Assembly: GCF_000003815.2 (NCBI RefSeq)
Contig: NW_023365782.1
Span: 58,855 to 121,175, forward strand
Direction: 5' to 3'
Origin: Branchiostoma floridae
Taxonomy: Eukaryota > Chordata > Leptocardii > Amphioxiformes > Branchiostomatidae
Length of the DNA stretch: 62,321 nt
Shown here: positions 42,486 to 58,203 of the stretch, in pieces
Numbering within the stretch: the first letter of the stretch is position 1
Layout of the letters: every line of letters starts with the position of its first letter
Program-made: the position numbers and the translations under genes
Notes under the pieces: model-generated
The model's input: the letters and a program-made list of their open reading frames with translations, nothing else
What the model was told of the DNA's origin: nothing
Databases searched by the model: none

Positions 42486-45400
42486 CTACTCCAGTGCAGA
42501 GTCAGCCAGATCTGCCAGTACTGTCTCCTCTCCTGGGTCCTGGATGGTCAGGTCATCGTTCAGCTGCCACACACGGACATCACCTAACTCATCACCTGTG
42601 GCCAACAGCTGACGACTGGAAACAGGTAGGAAAGGAAATCACTTTTCTTGCATATTTATTTCAATACATTCAATGCATTTATTTCAATACCAATAATCAC
42701 TTCCAAAAACACAAAGTTGCAGAAGCCATTCTTATGTGAGTTACAGATCTGGTGTGCAGCTTATAAACAACCTCCCACACAGGGTTGACTATCGCAGCAT
42801 TGCCATGCGATATCACCCCTGCCTTTCCAGCCGCAGAAAACAGGTATTAGGGGCGCCTTCCTTATGAATATCAATGAGCTTGCCTGATTAGTCACGGGCC
42901 AATCAGCCCCCAAAATGCATGTTTCAAACAAACGGTATTGCGCAGCGTACACAAAGATCTATTTTTGCGTGATGATAATCCTTATGGGTTTTCTAATTTT
43001 GGGCTGTCTTGTTCCAGAAAGACTGTCTTGAATCCTTGTTGAAGGTTGGTTCTGTCACAGCCTGCTTAAAATAGTGCAACATCAAAATCCTATTACAATT
43101 GTCACCACACCGTAAAAACAGATATTACAAGTCTCCTACTTGTGCAGGTTGAACTCCAGAGTGTAGACTGGCTTCTTGTCGGACCCAGCTTCCAGCGTGC
43201 AGACAGGGTTGACCTTGTGAACCACAAGGTCGTAGATTAGAAGCTGCCCCTCCCCCGTCACCACTGCGAAGACGGACGGTCTGACCGGCGACCATCGCGC
43301 CGAGAAGATGTACCCTGCTGCCGGCTCCAGCTCTAGGACTGGCTTGGCCTGGTCAGGAAGAGATACACATTGCCAAGATGAATACTAGTGACTGCACTGT
43401 TAAATTATATTCCAAAACTCAATTCAATTCAGTCAAAACTCAGTAGAGACACAAAGAGCAGATGTCTCCTGTGTGTATCTTTTCTTTTTTCCCAAGTCAG
43501 AGGGTTCTTAATGTTTGCTTTAGAGGATACATATCCAGCAGATAAATGTGATTCCCTATGTGTGTTTTACATCCTTTTCATGGTAAATCATTGACAATCA
43601 ACTCATAGAAGGAGAGCATATTGTATTTAGGGACCGTACGATATTTATTGGGGGGGAGGGCTGGTGCATTGGAAGTCTGATCAAAAAATTTTTTGATGGC
43701 CCTCCCCCCCATCTCAAAAAAATTTAACGTGACCCTCCCCCTCCACCTAAAAAAAATCAACATGGCCCTCCCCCCCGACAGGCAAAATCAAACGGGTAGA
43801 AAAACAACCGATAAAATAATCTTAATAGACGTCAGGGCACAAGGGCGCCAGTGTTCTTGCCAGGATTTTTTCACAGCGTCGGGGCAGGGGTCCGGGGGCA
43901 TGCTCCCCCGGGAAAATTTGGATTTTCAGACCCTCTAAAACAGAATTTCCTGCAATTTGAGAGGAAAATTATGCCCTCGAGATTGGATGCCGGTTGCCTT
44001 TTTTACTCCCGTTTTTTAGTAATCGACGTCTGCCCTCTCCCCCAAAATACGTTATAACTTACTATAAGCTCGGGGAATCAGCAGTCCGTGATCTGGCCCG
44101 GGTATTGTTTGTCCAGTCATGTCTATATGAAAATTTTTGGTTTTTGATGCTTCCAAACAGGGCTCTAGCCAGTGAGTTCGTCAGCCCATGGAAAAATCCT
44201 GCCAATTTTTTTCCGGCATTGAATAAAGAATGCCTACCTCGTGCGATCGATGTTGCGCCCTCCCGCATCAAATTAGTTTTTCCAGAGGATAAAATGACGG
44301 CACCATCATACCTTGTGTTTTTTTCTACTTTCTTTTTCTATTTTGCCCGATGATTTTACTCAAATTTATCATTTATCGAATCGGTCGGGTTTTACAAGGC
44401 CGCGCCGTCATTTTCCAGGAGCGTGCGTTTGTTTCGTGCGACCTCAGGTATCCCCGTTTTCGGCGTGAAATCTTTGGCTCACCGCTGGATTTCTTTTGAT
44501 ATAGAGTAGAGTATACCAAGAACGTTATACATTATACGAAGGAGGGTGATCTGCTGCGTCTTTGGCAGTGATCAGTGCCGGTTTAGCCTTGAAGGAGTAG
44601 CCAAAAGACGTCCCAACGTGCGTGCGATCGACAATCCGTCTGGGGAGGGGGGCGTGCCGCGCCATGTGCTGTCGATCGACGCTTGACAACAATATTGCGG
44701 CCCCTTTTCTGCCGCAAATTTTGTCCTTTTGAAACAAAAGAAATGTTGTAAATAAAAAATAAAGTGTATAGTTTTGGATTCTTCACATATTTACCGCGCA
44801 CCGCTTTTGTAACTTAAATATTTGGGGAAACTCAGCCGAGCCGAGTGCGTCTTTCCAGAAAAAAATAAGTCCGTCGGCGGAATGATGTATGCCTGGCGCG
44901 ATGGCGGGAACGCTGGTCCAGGGCAGCGCCACTTTAGGGGACCTAGGGGGGCGAAGCCCCCCGGAAGCTCTTGCATTTTAGGCTATTAAGAAGGCTTATT
45001 TTATCAGTTTTAGGGCCATGTCAAGATATCAAAACAAAAAATAGTATAAACAATTCTTTCAAAAAAAATAACATGGCCCTCCCCCCTATCGCAAAAAAAA
45101 TTAACATGGCCCTCCCCCCACCTCAAAAAAATTTAACATGGCCCTCCCCCCCTAATGCACCAGCCCTCCCCCCCTGATAAATATCGTACAGTCCCTTAGC
45201 ACACAGTAGGCTGGCAGGTCCTTGTGTTTCTGTGGGTCACAGATATTAGCTATGTTTCTAGTGGGTTTTGCATTATGTATCCTTCTGCCATACATTGGAA
45301 TCATAACAGAAAAATGTTACAGTATGTGTCTGTCATGATGGAGCTTTGCAATTTCAATCTGGCAGTGTGTGTGGTTCTTTTAAGACTCTGATTGTGACCT

Positions 45401-48400
45401 CTGCTTACAAGTTACAGCAGAAGTCCAAATCTCCTCCCTGAAATACTCCGATATTAAGATAAAAATTTGCTTTTCATCACATTTTGTACCCCAAGAAAAG
45501 CTGCAGTCATCTTACCGGCAGTGCATTCTATTTACACTACTTGACTGTAACAGTGGTGACATGACAATTGAATATAAGATGTGTTAATTATTACCTGTAA
45601 CATACTGTAGACCCTGGCTGTCTGGTCTATACCACAAGTCAGGAACAGGTTCCTGTGGTAGGGAGAACACTCCACAGCGTACACCGGGCCCACGTGTGGG
45701 GTGAACGCAAAGGAAACAGGGTTCTTCAAGGGGACTGACAACTGGATATGAGCTGGAAATATGGAAAATAAATGGTAAACTGTTTCAATCTGTGAATAGC
45801 TTCATTTTGCTAGTGGGATATTATATTACAAAGAAAATAGAGTTCTTTCAACACAACCTAGAGAAAATTTACCAGGTCAATGTCTCGGTATCTCCTTACC
45901 TTCCCTCTACTGGGCTGGAATAGACTCTACTACATTTTGTGCTCCTTGCCACCTGGTGGTAGCCTGGGTACCATCCGGATAGTAGTTCGCTCCTACGTTC
46001 GCTTCTGCTATCTGTCTGGAGATGTGCGCATTCAAACCGTTTGGTGGTAACGTCAGTTAATGAGCAAATCTAGGAATAGGTTCTAGAGCGCTTGTTCGAT
46101 GACAACAGGCCTCCAACGAGCGGGCGGAGGGCTTGTCCGGTGTTGGAACGTCTGTTCGAACGAGCGCTTGAATCCATTCCATATTTCGCTCATGTGTAGG
46201 GACCAATCAGCGCCTGCTTCCAAACTTTGGACGATTCCAGACGTTGAGATGGTCCGCGTTCCCAGACGGAAACACAGAGAAGCGACTGTATATAGTGTAT
46301 AATGAATGTCAGAGCTAGAAGAAACTGTATATAGTATATAATGAACGCCGGAGCGAACTACTTTCCGGATGGTACCCAGGCAAACTGGTGGTGTATCAGC
46401 AAAGATGTGGGTCCCAAATGTGGCTGAATCTACATGAATGCCCCCTTTGGTCTAAATTCATGACTGGTGTGGATCTTTAATGCTCAGTAAAACTTGTGCA
46501 AGCAGCGATCTCTACATCATAGAGGACAACATGTTTTGGTGTTTGACCCCGTAAATAATTTTTCCCATTGACACAAGCATTAAGAATCCTGTCTGTAGTG
46601 ACCCACTGTCCACATAGACCAGATTTTACCAGTCTCATAGTGGTCTTCTCTGGTAAATTTGGACTGTATCTTTACCATTTATGTGTTCTCCCTTCTAGCA
46701 AAAGTATTATCATGTCTAAGACTTACTAGCAGCAACACGATCAGATGAATTCATGGAACACTTGAAGACACCGCCTCCTTCTGATCCTACAACAAATAGT
46801 GTCTTGTCTTCATGGGTGTAGGAGATAGCAGTCACTGAAAAGCAACAACATATAACAGTGGTCAAATTTATTGAAAGATATTTAAGTATGGGTACTGCTA
46901 AAAGGAAAGATGAATCATTGGCTTTGGTGTAACAGGCCAAAATATATACCTGAAAACAATGTCCCCTTGGTGCATTATGTCCAGGGGTATATTGTGCCCT
47001 GGTACACCTGTACTCTAGGTTTAATAATGGGAAATGATAAGACAAGAAATATTTACCTCCCATCTCTGCATCAGGCCTCAACCTGCCTTTCCTCATACTT
47101 CTAGGCATGCTTTCTGCTAACAGGAGGAACCTAAAAACATGAACATGGTTAAGGTTTGCTTCTTGATTCTAGCTGCTTAAAGTTTTAACAATTCAGAACT
47201 AAATCTAACAAAGGCAACTGAAAGCAATAGTCAACCTGTAAAAAATATATCAATGAAATGAGCTTTAAGAATGAGGATATAATACAAATTTACAATTTCA
47301 TGTAATAAAACTATTCAATGTGTGCATGTAGTCATAAATTCAAGCACTGAGAAGGTTTAATAGTTCTAGTTCATGGCCTTGAAGTGGTGCCTTGCTTTGA
47401 ACGAACAAACCCATTACAAAATTGGTTCTAGAAGAGAAGCTTTTTTGCCTCCAGATAAAATTCACATGACATTGTACAAATCAAATCAACACAAAATGAC
47501 ATAGCAGGCTCTCTGGGCCTTTTTGTTTAGCTCATGCCGGTAATACACTTTTGCTGGCCATTTCTTTTTGTACAGGGTCATTTGTGCTGCAAGCAGGAAG
47601 TACAAAAAGAAATAGTCAGCAAAGATGTATTATGAGCACACAAAAAAATACGAAAAAGGCCCAGAGAGCCTGCTATGGATGCTAATGTTGATGAAGGAAA
47701 CCCAGAAGTGGACGTGGAAATGCCAGAATCTGTAAATCCCCTTGGTAATAATCACATTCCCAATCTGAGGGAGTTTTTAAGGCATGAATAATTCACACTG
47801 TTTCTCTGATGAGCTTACAGATTAACCATGCAAGTTTCGGTGTCCCTTAGGATCCTCATTTATTCATTTCAATTAGGTCTTAGAAAGCAGTTCATCCGGT
47901 CTGAAAACTGCAGTGAGTACCATTTGCATGTTTTCCGATTCAGGCCCTATGCTGAGAAAGAACACCTATATAGATTCAAACAAGTATTTTAACATAGCTT
48001 CATGCAGTTAGGGACATTCCTTCAAATTGTATTACCCCTTCCCCACCTACAATGAAATTGAGTCTATGCAAAAATGAATGCAAAATAGCATCTGAGTGTA
48101 TGCAATGTGAGCTAGTGTTCCCTTAAACTTACCCATCCAATAGTTTGATTTCCTTTGTCTGTGGAGAAGCCTGCCACACAAGGATCTTCCCATCTCCACT
48201 GATACTGACAAGCTGGGGAAGAAAGAGAATAGTAAGGTCTCGGACCGGAGTTTCTTTTACGATTTCGGAGGTTGGGAACTCCCCACCTCTTGGCCACAGG
48301 CAGGATTACTAACTACTGGAATATGCATAACACACAAAGAGTTTTATGTTTTTATATTACAAATTTCTAAATCATCCCTCTATAAACCCTTTCAACAGAA

Positions 48401-51400
48401 TTACAGCTTGAGAAAGACATACATATACTGTAAATTCACCTTGTATTTGTTTTTGCCTTTGCCCTCAGGATCAAGAACCCAGACGACCCTTGACACAGGA
48501 TCCCTGTGAGAGTCGTCTTCAATGCCTGATGATGCCAGAAAGGGGTTGTCAGGCTGACTCAGGTCCCACAACTGTACCTCGCCTGATGAGGAGACATATG
48601 GAGTCTTTTTCCGTACCATAGACAACTGGATTATAGATTTATATTCATAATTTATACTGGCAGTGAGTGTGCATGCTTGTGTGTGTGTGTGTATGTGTGT
48701 TTTCCTCTGTATTTCTGCAGTGAAGCTTCTGTATGAGTAAAGTTTACCATCTCTGAATGCCTCGTCTCAAAGTGTTGAAGGATGAATCACTAGAGGCCAG
48801 AGTTTGAATGGGTAAATACATCACATTGTAATGACCAATCATAACTGTGCACAGGCAACTAGGTTATCGTTCTGAGTACCTTACCATTGAAAGTTCCCCC
48901 TGCAATGAATGCTGGGACCTCGGGGTGGAACGCCACACACATCAGACAGCTCTACACAGAGACATACAAGACAACAAACCATTAAGTATCTGGTAACAAA
49001 CTTATCTTTCAAATCTTCTACCTCCAGGTACTATTTTGTACTGTTTTGTTTCGTTTCGTTATGGTGGGCCCTTGGAAATCAGCTCTCAAAAGTTGAAGGG
49101 GCTACCAACCTGTTTTGAGATGAACAAATAAGTAAATAAAATAGATATCATCATTGTTGTTAAAGAAACCTAGTGCACTGAGCAAAGCTTAGAAGTAGAA
49201 AAATGCTTTCTGCAATATAGATTGGCACATGGCTGGTTTTGACCATGGTGCTGATATAACAGTGTTATCAGACATCTCCCTTCCAACTGAAAGCACTACT
49301 CACTCCAATAATCCAATAATTGATTCAGAGCATAACTTATATGTATGAATATTGTTCAAGTAGTTAACTATCATTATTTTTCCTAACTGTATCTTAAATC
49401 ACTGGCCAACAGTCCAGTTGTACTTGTGCAATACTCACAGAAACATCCACAGCAACATCTGCCTTTTTTGGGTTGATGTTTTTCCTGTCCACATTCCAGG
49501 TACAGAGGAGGGACTGGAATGAATGATAAACAGAAAATCATCATATTGAGTTAAAAGGCAAAATCTCCAGTCAGATTAATATTTATAACTTATTTCCAAC
49601 ATATTTGCATTGGTAAACTTTGTGAAAGAAATTAAGCCCTTGTGAATTTTGCTGTGCAGTGTAATAGAAAAAGTAGATTCGACTCATAATGTAGGAAAAA
49701 GACAGTGACGTTACTTTTTACAATACATTCCTCTAACGAGGGATCCTGACCAGTCTTACTTTGTGTGTGCACCAGTCTTCATGGTCAAACCTGCCGTATG
49801 AGACAGCTACTGTGGAGCCAGTAGAGTTCCAGGAGAGACCTGTCACATTCAGCTGGGGAAACACAGAAAATATGGCAATCAGAGATGGCAGACTTCACAC
49901 CCTTACCCATACCTGTCACATTCAGCTGGGGAGACATATAAAATGGCATTATGAGATGGCAGACTTCACCCCCTTACCCATATACATGTATACCTGTCAC
50001 ATTCAGTAGGACAAACACACACAACTTGGCAAACAGAGAGGGCAGACTTCACCCCCTTACTAGTAACCTAATGGCTATGTGACCCTTCTAGTCTCACAAG
50101 ACTAGAATACATGTGGCAGCACTGAGGATGTATGGCAATAGTGGAAATCATACAGAATAATAATCAATATTTTTCATGCAAGTTATCAGCTATAGGGCTG
50201 ACTCACACCAACCAGATAGACATAATCTGTTAAGTACAGTAGACAATACACTTACTCCAGGCTCTAAGTCTGCATGACTCAATGTGTGGACACAGGTCAC
50301 TGTTTTGGTTTCTTCATGCCAGTTTACATCATAACCTGTGAGAAAAATCATAAAAAGATTACAGTACAGGCAATTGCATGAATTTAAAAACTTGATGAAC
50401 TCCTCACAATCATACCCAATTCTTGCCCTCCAAAACTTTACAACATTTTTACAGTTTGAAGCATTACTGATTATATTGAATTTAACCTTAGTCTAAGTTT
50501 TTTTAATCTTTTACCATTGTAACTGTACATGACATAATCCATGGGTTAACATTAATAACAGTGTGTTTACGGATATCAAGTTGATGTACGGTGATTTCAA
50601 ACTGGGATATTTGTAAAATATTGCAGTTTGAAACCACCGATTGCTAAATAATTACTGTCTTTAAAAACAATATTAGGCTACCCTGTGTATAAAGTTGAAC
50701 TAGCATTAAATGTGGTCTTCCAGCATTTGACCATTATTTTCCTGATGCTCCAATGTGTTAGAATAACTAGATGCTTACCATCAAATGCATGGCTGTGTAA
50801 GTTCTTCTCCAGTTGTTCATGTAGCATAGGTTCTACTCTCTCCAGAAAATCTTTCAGCTCCTGCAATAATAGACATTTGTCAACATGTTATTATTAAAAC
50901 TTTATAAGTATGCAGATCCCTGCAAATGTAATCCATGAAAACGCCGAAGATCACACTCAAACACACACACGCCATGCCTGTGCTAGTTATTTGTGCTCTC
51001 CAGTCAGTTTGAATTCAAGCTGCAGGCAAATCTTAAAAAAGATCAGTGAGACAGATCAGTGAGAAATATGCTCTTGAGCATCACACAACAAAACTGCCCG
51101 TTGTTCTTTTTGTAAAGAAGCTGTAGAAAATAGTGGCAAATCTATGAACCAAGTATTTAATCAGTGCAGTATTTTCACATCAAAATTTAGTAATTTGTTT
51201 TAAGAATTGACTGTTGCAAGCTGCAAGAGCGCCATAAAAAGGCATTCACCTGATACTCCTGGAAATGGAAGTTGCATTGAGATGTTAGGATGGCGTTAGT
51301 GTTGGTCATAGTCATGGAAAAAACAAGTGGACAGATACAAAACAGAAATGACACCAAAGAAAGTAGCTTTACTAAGTTTTGCTACAAAATATTAGTATGG

Positions 51401-53779
51401 ACATGAAGCAGATATGAACAATATAATATCACCATTATGATTTATTACTATACAGTCAAAAGATATCTAAATCATAAAGTGAATAATCTAAATCATAAAG
51501 AGAACCATATACTTATAGGGAAATTATATATTACAAGAAAGAAGGCTTACCACAGGACACAAAATCAAAAAGACAGTGACAATTTGATAAGATTGAATCT
51601 TTATCTAGTTCTTTACATTTAAGTTGTACAAGAAAACCATCATTCAGTGCGATACTTACGTACAATAATTAGAATTATTCTTTTTGTAGTCTGTAATCTC
51701 ATCAGTGACTAAGTTTATGCAATGTTAACACAGTCATGTTAATACTCACTTGTGACTTATCGTTGACGAAGCGGTATGGTGTTGCTTTTTCATACACCTC
51801 ATCTGTCTGGACCTAATGGTCAAGAAAGAAAGGTTAGAAATAGAATCCTACTCTATGCTTGGGCCACACAGTTGTACAGGCTTTATAGTATTGTACAGTA
51901 GAAGTGTATTGTATCAAGTGCTAAGTGCAGTTGCAGAAAGTACATTTTAAAAGTCTTTGGTACAACATAGACTGCAAGGCGCATACTCTACTCAGTGCCC
52001 ACTACTTGTAGTATAGTGCATGCCATCATTTCCTCAGTCTTCAATGGGACTTTTCACTTGTCCCGAAGTTGTCCTATCGGGCAAGCACATAAAAAATTAC
52101 TCGCCCGAACCAATTTTTCACTTGCCCAAAATTCAAAGGTCACTTTTATACGCATTTTCACTTCCAGCGATGAATTCTTATTATTGCCTCTATTTTTCTA
52201 TGTTGACCATTGCTTGATGCCATAACTGTAAGAAGTAATACTGTAAATGCAGAAACTTTGTGGTGGTTTAATGTTCGTGGTTCTCGCGGTGGCCACTTAA
52301 CCACAAATTTAAGACCACCTTGAACATTTTTCCATGGCAGTAAGAGACAACAATGTATGGTGCTACTGCCACTTTTTCCCAATACCGCAAAATGAAATCC
52401 CCACAAACTTAAACGCATTTACAGTAAGTAAAGCAAAATCTCACTCAATGGAAAAATCCTACTTGCTCGATCAGGCATGTGGGGTAGGTCATGCACTTGT
52501 GCTATCAGCACTTTTACTTGCCCTGGACAATAGGGCTATGGGTTCAGTAAACATCCCGTGTGCACTTGCAGCATGCGCATGCGTCCTCACCTCTATTTCG
52601 TGCCTGTCTATGCTCTGAGCTGCCACATCATTGGTGATGATCTCACTGGTCTGGGTGCTGCTGTCACGAACACGCCTGACAACAGCAGCGAGAATCAAAC
52701 GAAGTGTATAAATAAAATATGTAATTTAATATTTTTAATTGTTTCTAATAACTATAAGTAATAGAGCAGAGTCTAGTAACAGATACTATAAGGCTTGATA
52801 TATCCATGATGCTTTTATTTCTATACTTTTTTGGCTTTCCATCTTGAATCACAAAAACTGTTTCAACTGCAAACTTCTTTTTATTCTTTAAAAATTGACA
52901 AGAACTTATTTTCCCCTCCTACAGCACACTCAAGTCACGAAAATAGATGAAGTTACAGTAGATTATTGTTCATTGAGTTGTGAGCATGCAAATTTATTAG
53001 GGTATGTGTACAAAGCCATACCAGACACCATGACTAGTATCTTTATATCCATATGAAGCCAACTAACTGTGTAATCATTCTTGAACTATTTGGGGTTTGA
53101 TGGTTATATAACAGTCTTGTGAGTCACTTTTCATCATTTGTGAAAGAGTCATGATACTTGTTATGACCTAACAAATTCAGCAGGCGATAGAAATCAGAAT
53201 CAAACTATCAATGTTACTGCGCATCCAAGTGTGGCTTTTTGTTGTTGTTTTTTTACTGTAGATCCTGAGAAATGTGTAACTGGGCAAAGTAAATTATGAC
53301 ACGTCACATATGTGTTTGCATCATCGTATTTTTAAGTTGCATTTATTAATACTGCACTGTTCCAAACACAAACTTAAAACACTGCAAAACACTCTCTTCC
53401 AAATTCCAAGTCCTGACAAAATTATAATGCCCCCGAAAAACCAAGGAGGTTAAAAAAACTTGGAAAAAACAAATAATGAATTTACATTAAAGTTTTTTGG
53501 TACAAAACTGCAGTTCAGATATATAAAGTTATTAAAAATATGTGCATGGAGATTATGTCAAAATTGTCAGTGTTGACAACAAAATTACCTAGGCTCCAAA
53601 ACAAAACAACATTCTCTGCACAACCATAAACTAGGTTTTAGGAGGACCGTCCAAAAATCACTGTGAATACCTCCGTCAAGGAGGTAACTAAATAACAGCA
53701 CAAACTTAAGAAGTGAGCACCTTTCTTTCTTCCATGACGACTTGAACTCGATGGCATCTAGAGTTTCGTCAGAAAACAT
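42486..53779 (-). CDS. DYNC2I2: WD repeat protein 34, dynein-2 intermediate chain 2 (16 coding exons)
   Basis: WDR34 (DYNC2I2) is an intermediate chain of cytoplasmic dynein-2, the retrograde motor of intraflagellar transport in cilia. Exons: 53721-53779, 52591-52675, 51750-51812, 51250-51258 (microexon), 50779-50860, 50256-50335, 49760-49852, 49439-49513, 48885-48951, 48440-48582, 48133-48212, 47057-47130, 46727-46834, 45595-45752, 43140-43348, 42486-42615. Phases match throughout: 504 aa (human 536). The N-terminal part has STQTSEI and VQTDE, matching human SCQTAS and VQTE in the light-chain-binding region. WD40 matches include [56 protein letters not shown] and [14 protein letters not shown]. 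Identification is secure; the start codon is the first in-frame ATG and the first exon is short (59 nt). Confidence 0.94.
42616..43139 (-). other. WDR34 intron 15
   Basis: Non-coding. 42848-42910 shares 'tatgaatatcaatgagcttgcc' with the MITE family seen at 24513 and 27985. Confidence 0.5.
43630..45195. mobile_element. Non-autonomous DNA transposon with TTA target duplication (Harbinger-like), with nested repeat
   Basis: Inverted ends: GGGACCGTACGATATTTA at the left and its near-complement ending TATCGTACAGTCCC at the right. The next ~25 bases ('ggggggagggctggtgcatt') are also inverted. TTA flanks both ends (43627-43629, 45196-45198), typical of PIF/Harbinger. 'atggccctccccccc' subterminal repeats occur three times on each side. 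43850-44970 looks like a separate nested element ('tcttgccaggattttttcac...'). No transposase ORF. Confidence 0.75.
45962..46381. mobile_element. MITE with ~38-bp terminal inverted repeats (GCCTGGGTACCATCCGGA)
   Basis: The left GCCTGGGTACCATCCGGATA and following bases match the reverse complement of the right end at ~34 of 38 positions. 420 bp, no ORF. It sits in WDR34 intron 13. Confidence 0.85.
47500..47676. mobile_element. Palindromic MITE (CATAGCAGGCTCTCTGGGCC)
   Basis: Almost the whole 177 bp folds back: the outer 26 bases pair perfectly and the inner arms pair with mismatches around a short loop near 47590. It sits in WDR34 intron 11. Confidence 0.88.
48665..48705. repeat. TG microsatellite
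   Basis: 'gtgtgtgtgtgtatgtgtgtt' tract in WDR34 intron 9. Confidence 0.9.
49838..50060 (-). repeat. Tandem copies of the WDR34 exon-7 acceptor edge
   Basis: 'acctgtcacattcagctgggg' (the last exon bases plus acceptor) recurs at about 49909 and 49991. Between copies lies 'gagatggcagacttcac-cccttaccca', the dispersed word also found in HTT introns. The third copy has lost the acceptor. Confidence 0.85.
50585..50643. repeat. Short foldback 'ggtggtttcaaactg' (copy 1 of 2)
   Basis: CGGTGATTTCAAACTG and CAGTTTGAAACCACCG flank a ~19-base AT loop. A second copy lies at 61503-61555. Confidence 0.8.
51250..51258 (-). CDS. DYNC2I2: Candidate 9-nt microexon of WDR34 (Glu-Tyr-Gln)
   Basis: A strong acceptor (CTTCCATTTCCAG) and a donor (GTGAATG) flank GAGTATCAG. 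With it the protein reads ...[19 protein letters not shown]. Human has SQYDIPRLAAFLRRVEAM, so a tyrosine after SQ is conserved. Skipping also keeps frame, so inclusion is not proved. Confidence 0.6.
52040..52590. mobile_element. Element with 'cttgccc' ends interrupted by a TACTGTAAATGC foldback
   Basis: 'acttgtcccgaagttgtcctatcgggcaag' (left) and 'acttgccctggacaatagggc' (right) look like related inverted ends. The 52239-52426 foldback is nested between them. Limits approximate. Confidence 0.45.
52239..52426. mobile_element. Foldback element, TACTGTAAATGC family (copy 2)
   Basis: TACTGTAAATGCAGAAACTTT at the left and GCATTTACAGTA at the right; 'ttccatggcagtaagagac' inside matches copy 1 in inverse. 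Confidence 0.8.
52676..53720 (-). other. WDR34 intron 1
   Basis: AT-rich, no ORF or repeat recognised. Confidence 0.6.
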
Positions 53780-55798
<2,019 letters not shown>

Positions 55799-57843
55799 CG
55801 CTGGCCTCTTGTACTACTGGGAAGAAAAAAGGAAAAAAAAGGGAGAGAAAAAAAGGACACAAAATACCTGGCAGGGTGTGTGGAATCACATTATTGACTG
55901 AGAACTGAAGTCTTTATTATCATACATTTAATGTTACGTAGGTGCAAAGATATTAAACTGTTTTCTTTGATTTTGTAGTTACATCTCCAATACAGTGTTC
56001 AAAAAGAAAAATAAGGACTCACTCCTATGAGATAACAAGCATCAACTTCAATGTGTTCTTGATTGGATTGATATGTATATTGACCTTGTTTTATATATTG
56101 AGGGGGGAAGCCAAACACTTGAATATGGAAGAATGATGGCTGTACTAACTTTCTTAGAGTCACGTTATAACTGCTGGTCCAACGTCACTTACCTTTGTCA
56201 GAATGGAGACAAGCAAGCTGCAGTTTACACATACTTGTAAAGGAGCATATGTAGAGGTTTCAATATTATGGATAGTATAAATGTGATAGAAATGGTAGGA
56301 AAAGCTAGGCCAAAGTTCAGAAACCAGACTTCTGTTTGTGAGGTTCATGCCTGTACGCATCTCTCAGGGCAAGATTGGACCTTGACAAGGGAGTTTCCAC
56401 CGGGGAACTTTCTCATGTATGTGAATATATAACATACCAACTATCTCAAGTTCACAAAGTTTATCATGTCCAACAAAGGACGTTAGTACCGACGCGTGAG
56501 GACAGAGCAGCTGATACAATGTGTGTTTGTTAATGAGTAGCTCACTTATAGTAAAGACAAAAGCTGTGGTAGAGGTTTTGTAACAAGGAAAGTCCTACGA
56601 CGAACAATGCCCTCTTATGCGATTTTACAGAAAATCAGTTTTTGATTAATGCTTTGAAAGTTATTATGTAACCATAATACTGATATTTGGTGACACAATC
56701 ATCATGACTCTAAGTTATGATGATTAGATACAATCGTTATCATAGTCTAACACTGCACAAGTAAAACAACCAACAAAACAGCTGATATACTCATTGCCAA
56801 TTTTGTATACCAGTGGGAAGAGATTCTCCTTAAGGGGGCATTGTCATGTCTGATACCCGTTTAAAAATCCAGGGCACAACTGTTTGAATATGTAGATGAA
56901 GTCTGTCAGAAAACCATTTTGATTTGTCAAGTATTTTGCAACTTTTCCTAAGCTCAAAGCTTTAGCAAACAATTACAGTATCGTTTGTTGTTTAGTTGCA
57001 AGCTGCCTATATTGTTGATTTTATATGCAATTCCTCATATGCATCCCCCTTCTTTTGTAAATGTATTAAAACATGAACAAATATTCCATGCTGTTATAAT
57101 TGTATTGGCTGCTCTATGCTGTCTACCTCTGTACTGCCAACCATGTTTTTTGAGACTAAATCATAGTAAATGTGCCACACTGTTCTAAAGCAGCTACTAG
57201 TAATGTCCATATAGTCAGCACACAGAAACATCAAATTATTGCAGAACTGACTCTATCGTCACTGTGAATTCTATAGTTCAGATTGATATTGTAAACAGGG
57301 ATCTTTTTTTGTCAATTTTGGACAGAATTGTAAAATAGTCCTGTTTTTATTATAGTAAGACATGCACACTTTTAGGCACTTAGTAAGAAATATGATGGCC
57401 ATTTGTCAAACCTTCGAATCACAGTAAACTGCCCTGATGTTTTAATACGTGTTAGAAATTGGTTACAATGGTTGCTATAGCACATCTTGGCTACATGCAT
57501 ATGTGTGAAGCAAATTGTGATTATTAGAACTTGAGTTTTCTTTATATTCTGGTGTTGAGATGCAACTAGCAATATCAACCTTACCCCCCACTTACTCCAA
57601 ACAAGTACATATTCGTCCAAAGTAAGTAAAGAAAGTCTTGGCACTATCAAATGGGTGGACTTTGCAACATGAATTTCCATTCCAGAGTATGTCAATATTG
57701 ATGGCAAGGAAACATATTGATCGAACCTAAGCTTTTATACCATGTTTTGTGCACAGGACCAACATATGTTTCATTGCATGTTTGCAACTTTCCAAAAAAA
57801 TAAAAAGGGAAGCTTTTCTTGAATTTGATGAAGATATACCAAA

Positions 57844-58005
57844 GGGAAGCTGACCACTGGTATGAGAAGAAGAGATGTTGTAAGGTTTGGATTAGGTGTT
57901 AATTATGTTGTGCCAGCTGTAACATACTATATTTCCCCTTGTACAGACAACAGGGATTCATCCCTGATAATAGTAGAACACAGGGTTTCCAGTGGTCAGC
58001 TCCTT
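57844..58005. mobile_element. Short foldback MITE (GGGAAGCTGACCACTGG)
   Basis: 17-base inverted repeat at 57844-57860 and 57989-58005 (ends AGGAGCTGACCACTGG inverted, one mismatch), ~162 bp in all. Confidence 0.75.
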
Positions 58006-58026
58006 GTGTGTAGAATAAGGTGTTTC

Positions 58027-58203
58027 AACTGCACATGCAAAGCAAAGTGCATTGTGGGTAACATGTCAAAGGTGAAAGCCCCTCGCATGTAAACAGTTCT
58101 TGTCAAGACCATGCGTACTACATGTCCAAACATATGTTTATGTCTTAGGAGCCATCACCTTTGACATATCACCCATGATGCAGTTTGCTGCGCATGTGCA
58201 GTT
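58027..58203. mobile_element. Foldback MITE (AACTGCACATGC)
   Basis: ~45-base arms: AACTGCACATGC...AACATGTCAAAGGTGA at 58027-58077 pairs with TCACCTTTGACATATCACCC...GCGCATGTGCAGTT at 58155-58203, with several mismatches. Confidence 0.8.
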
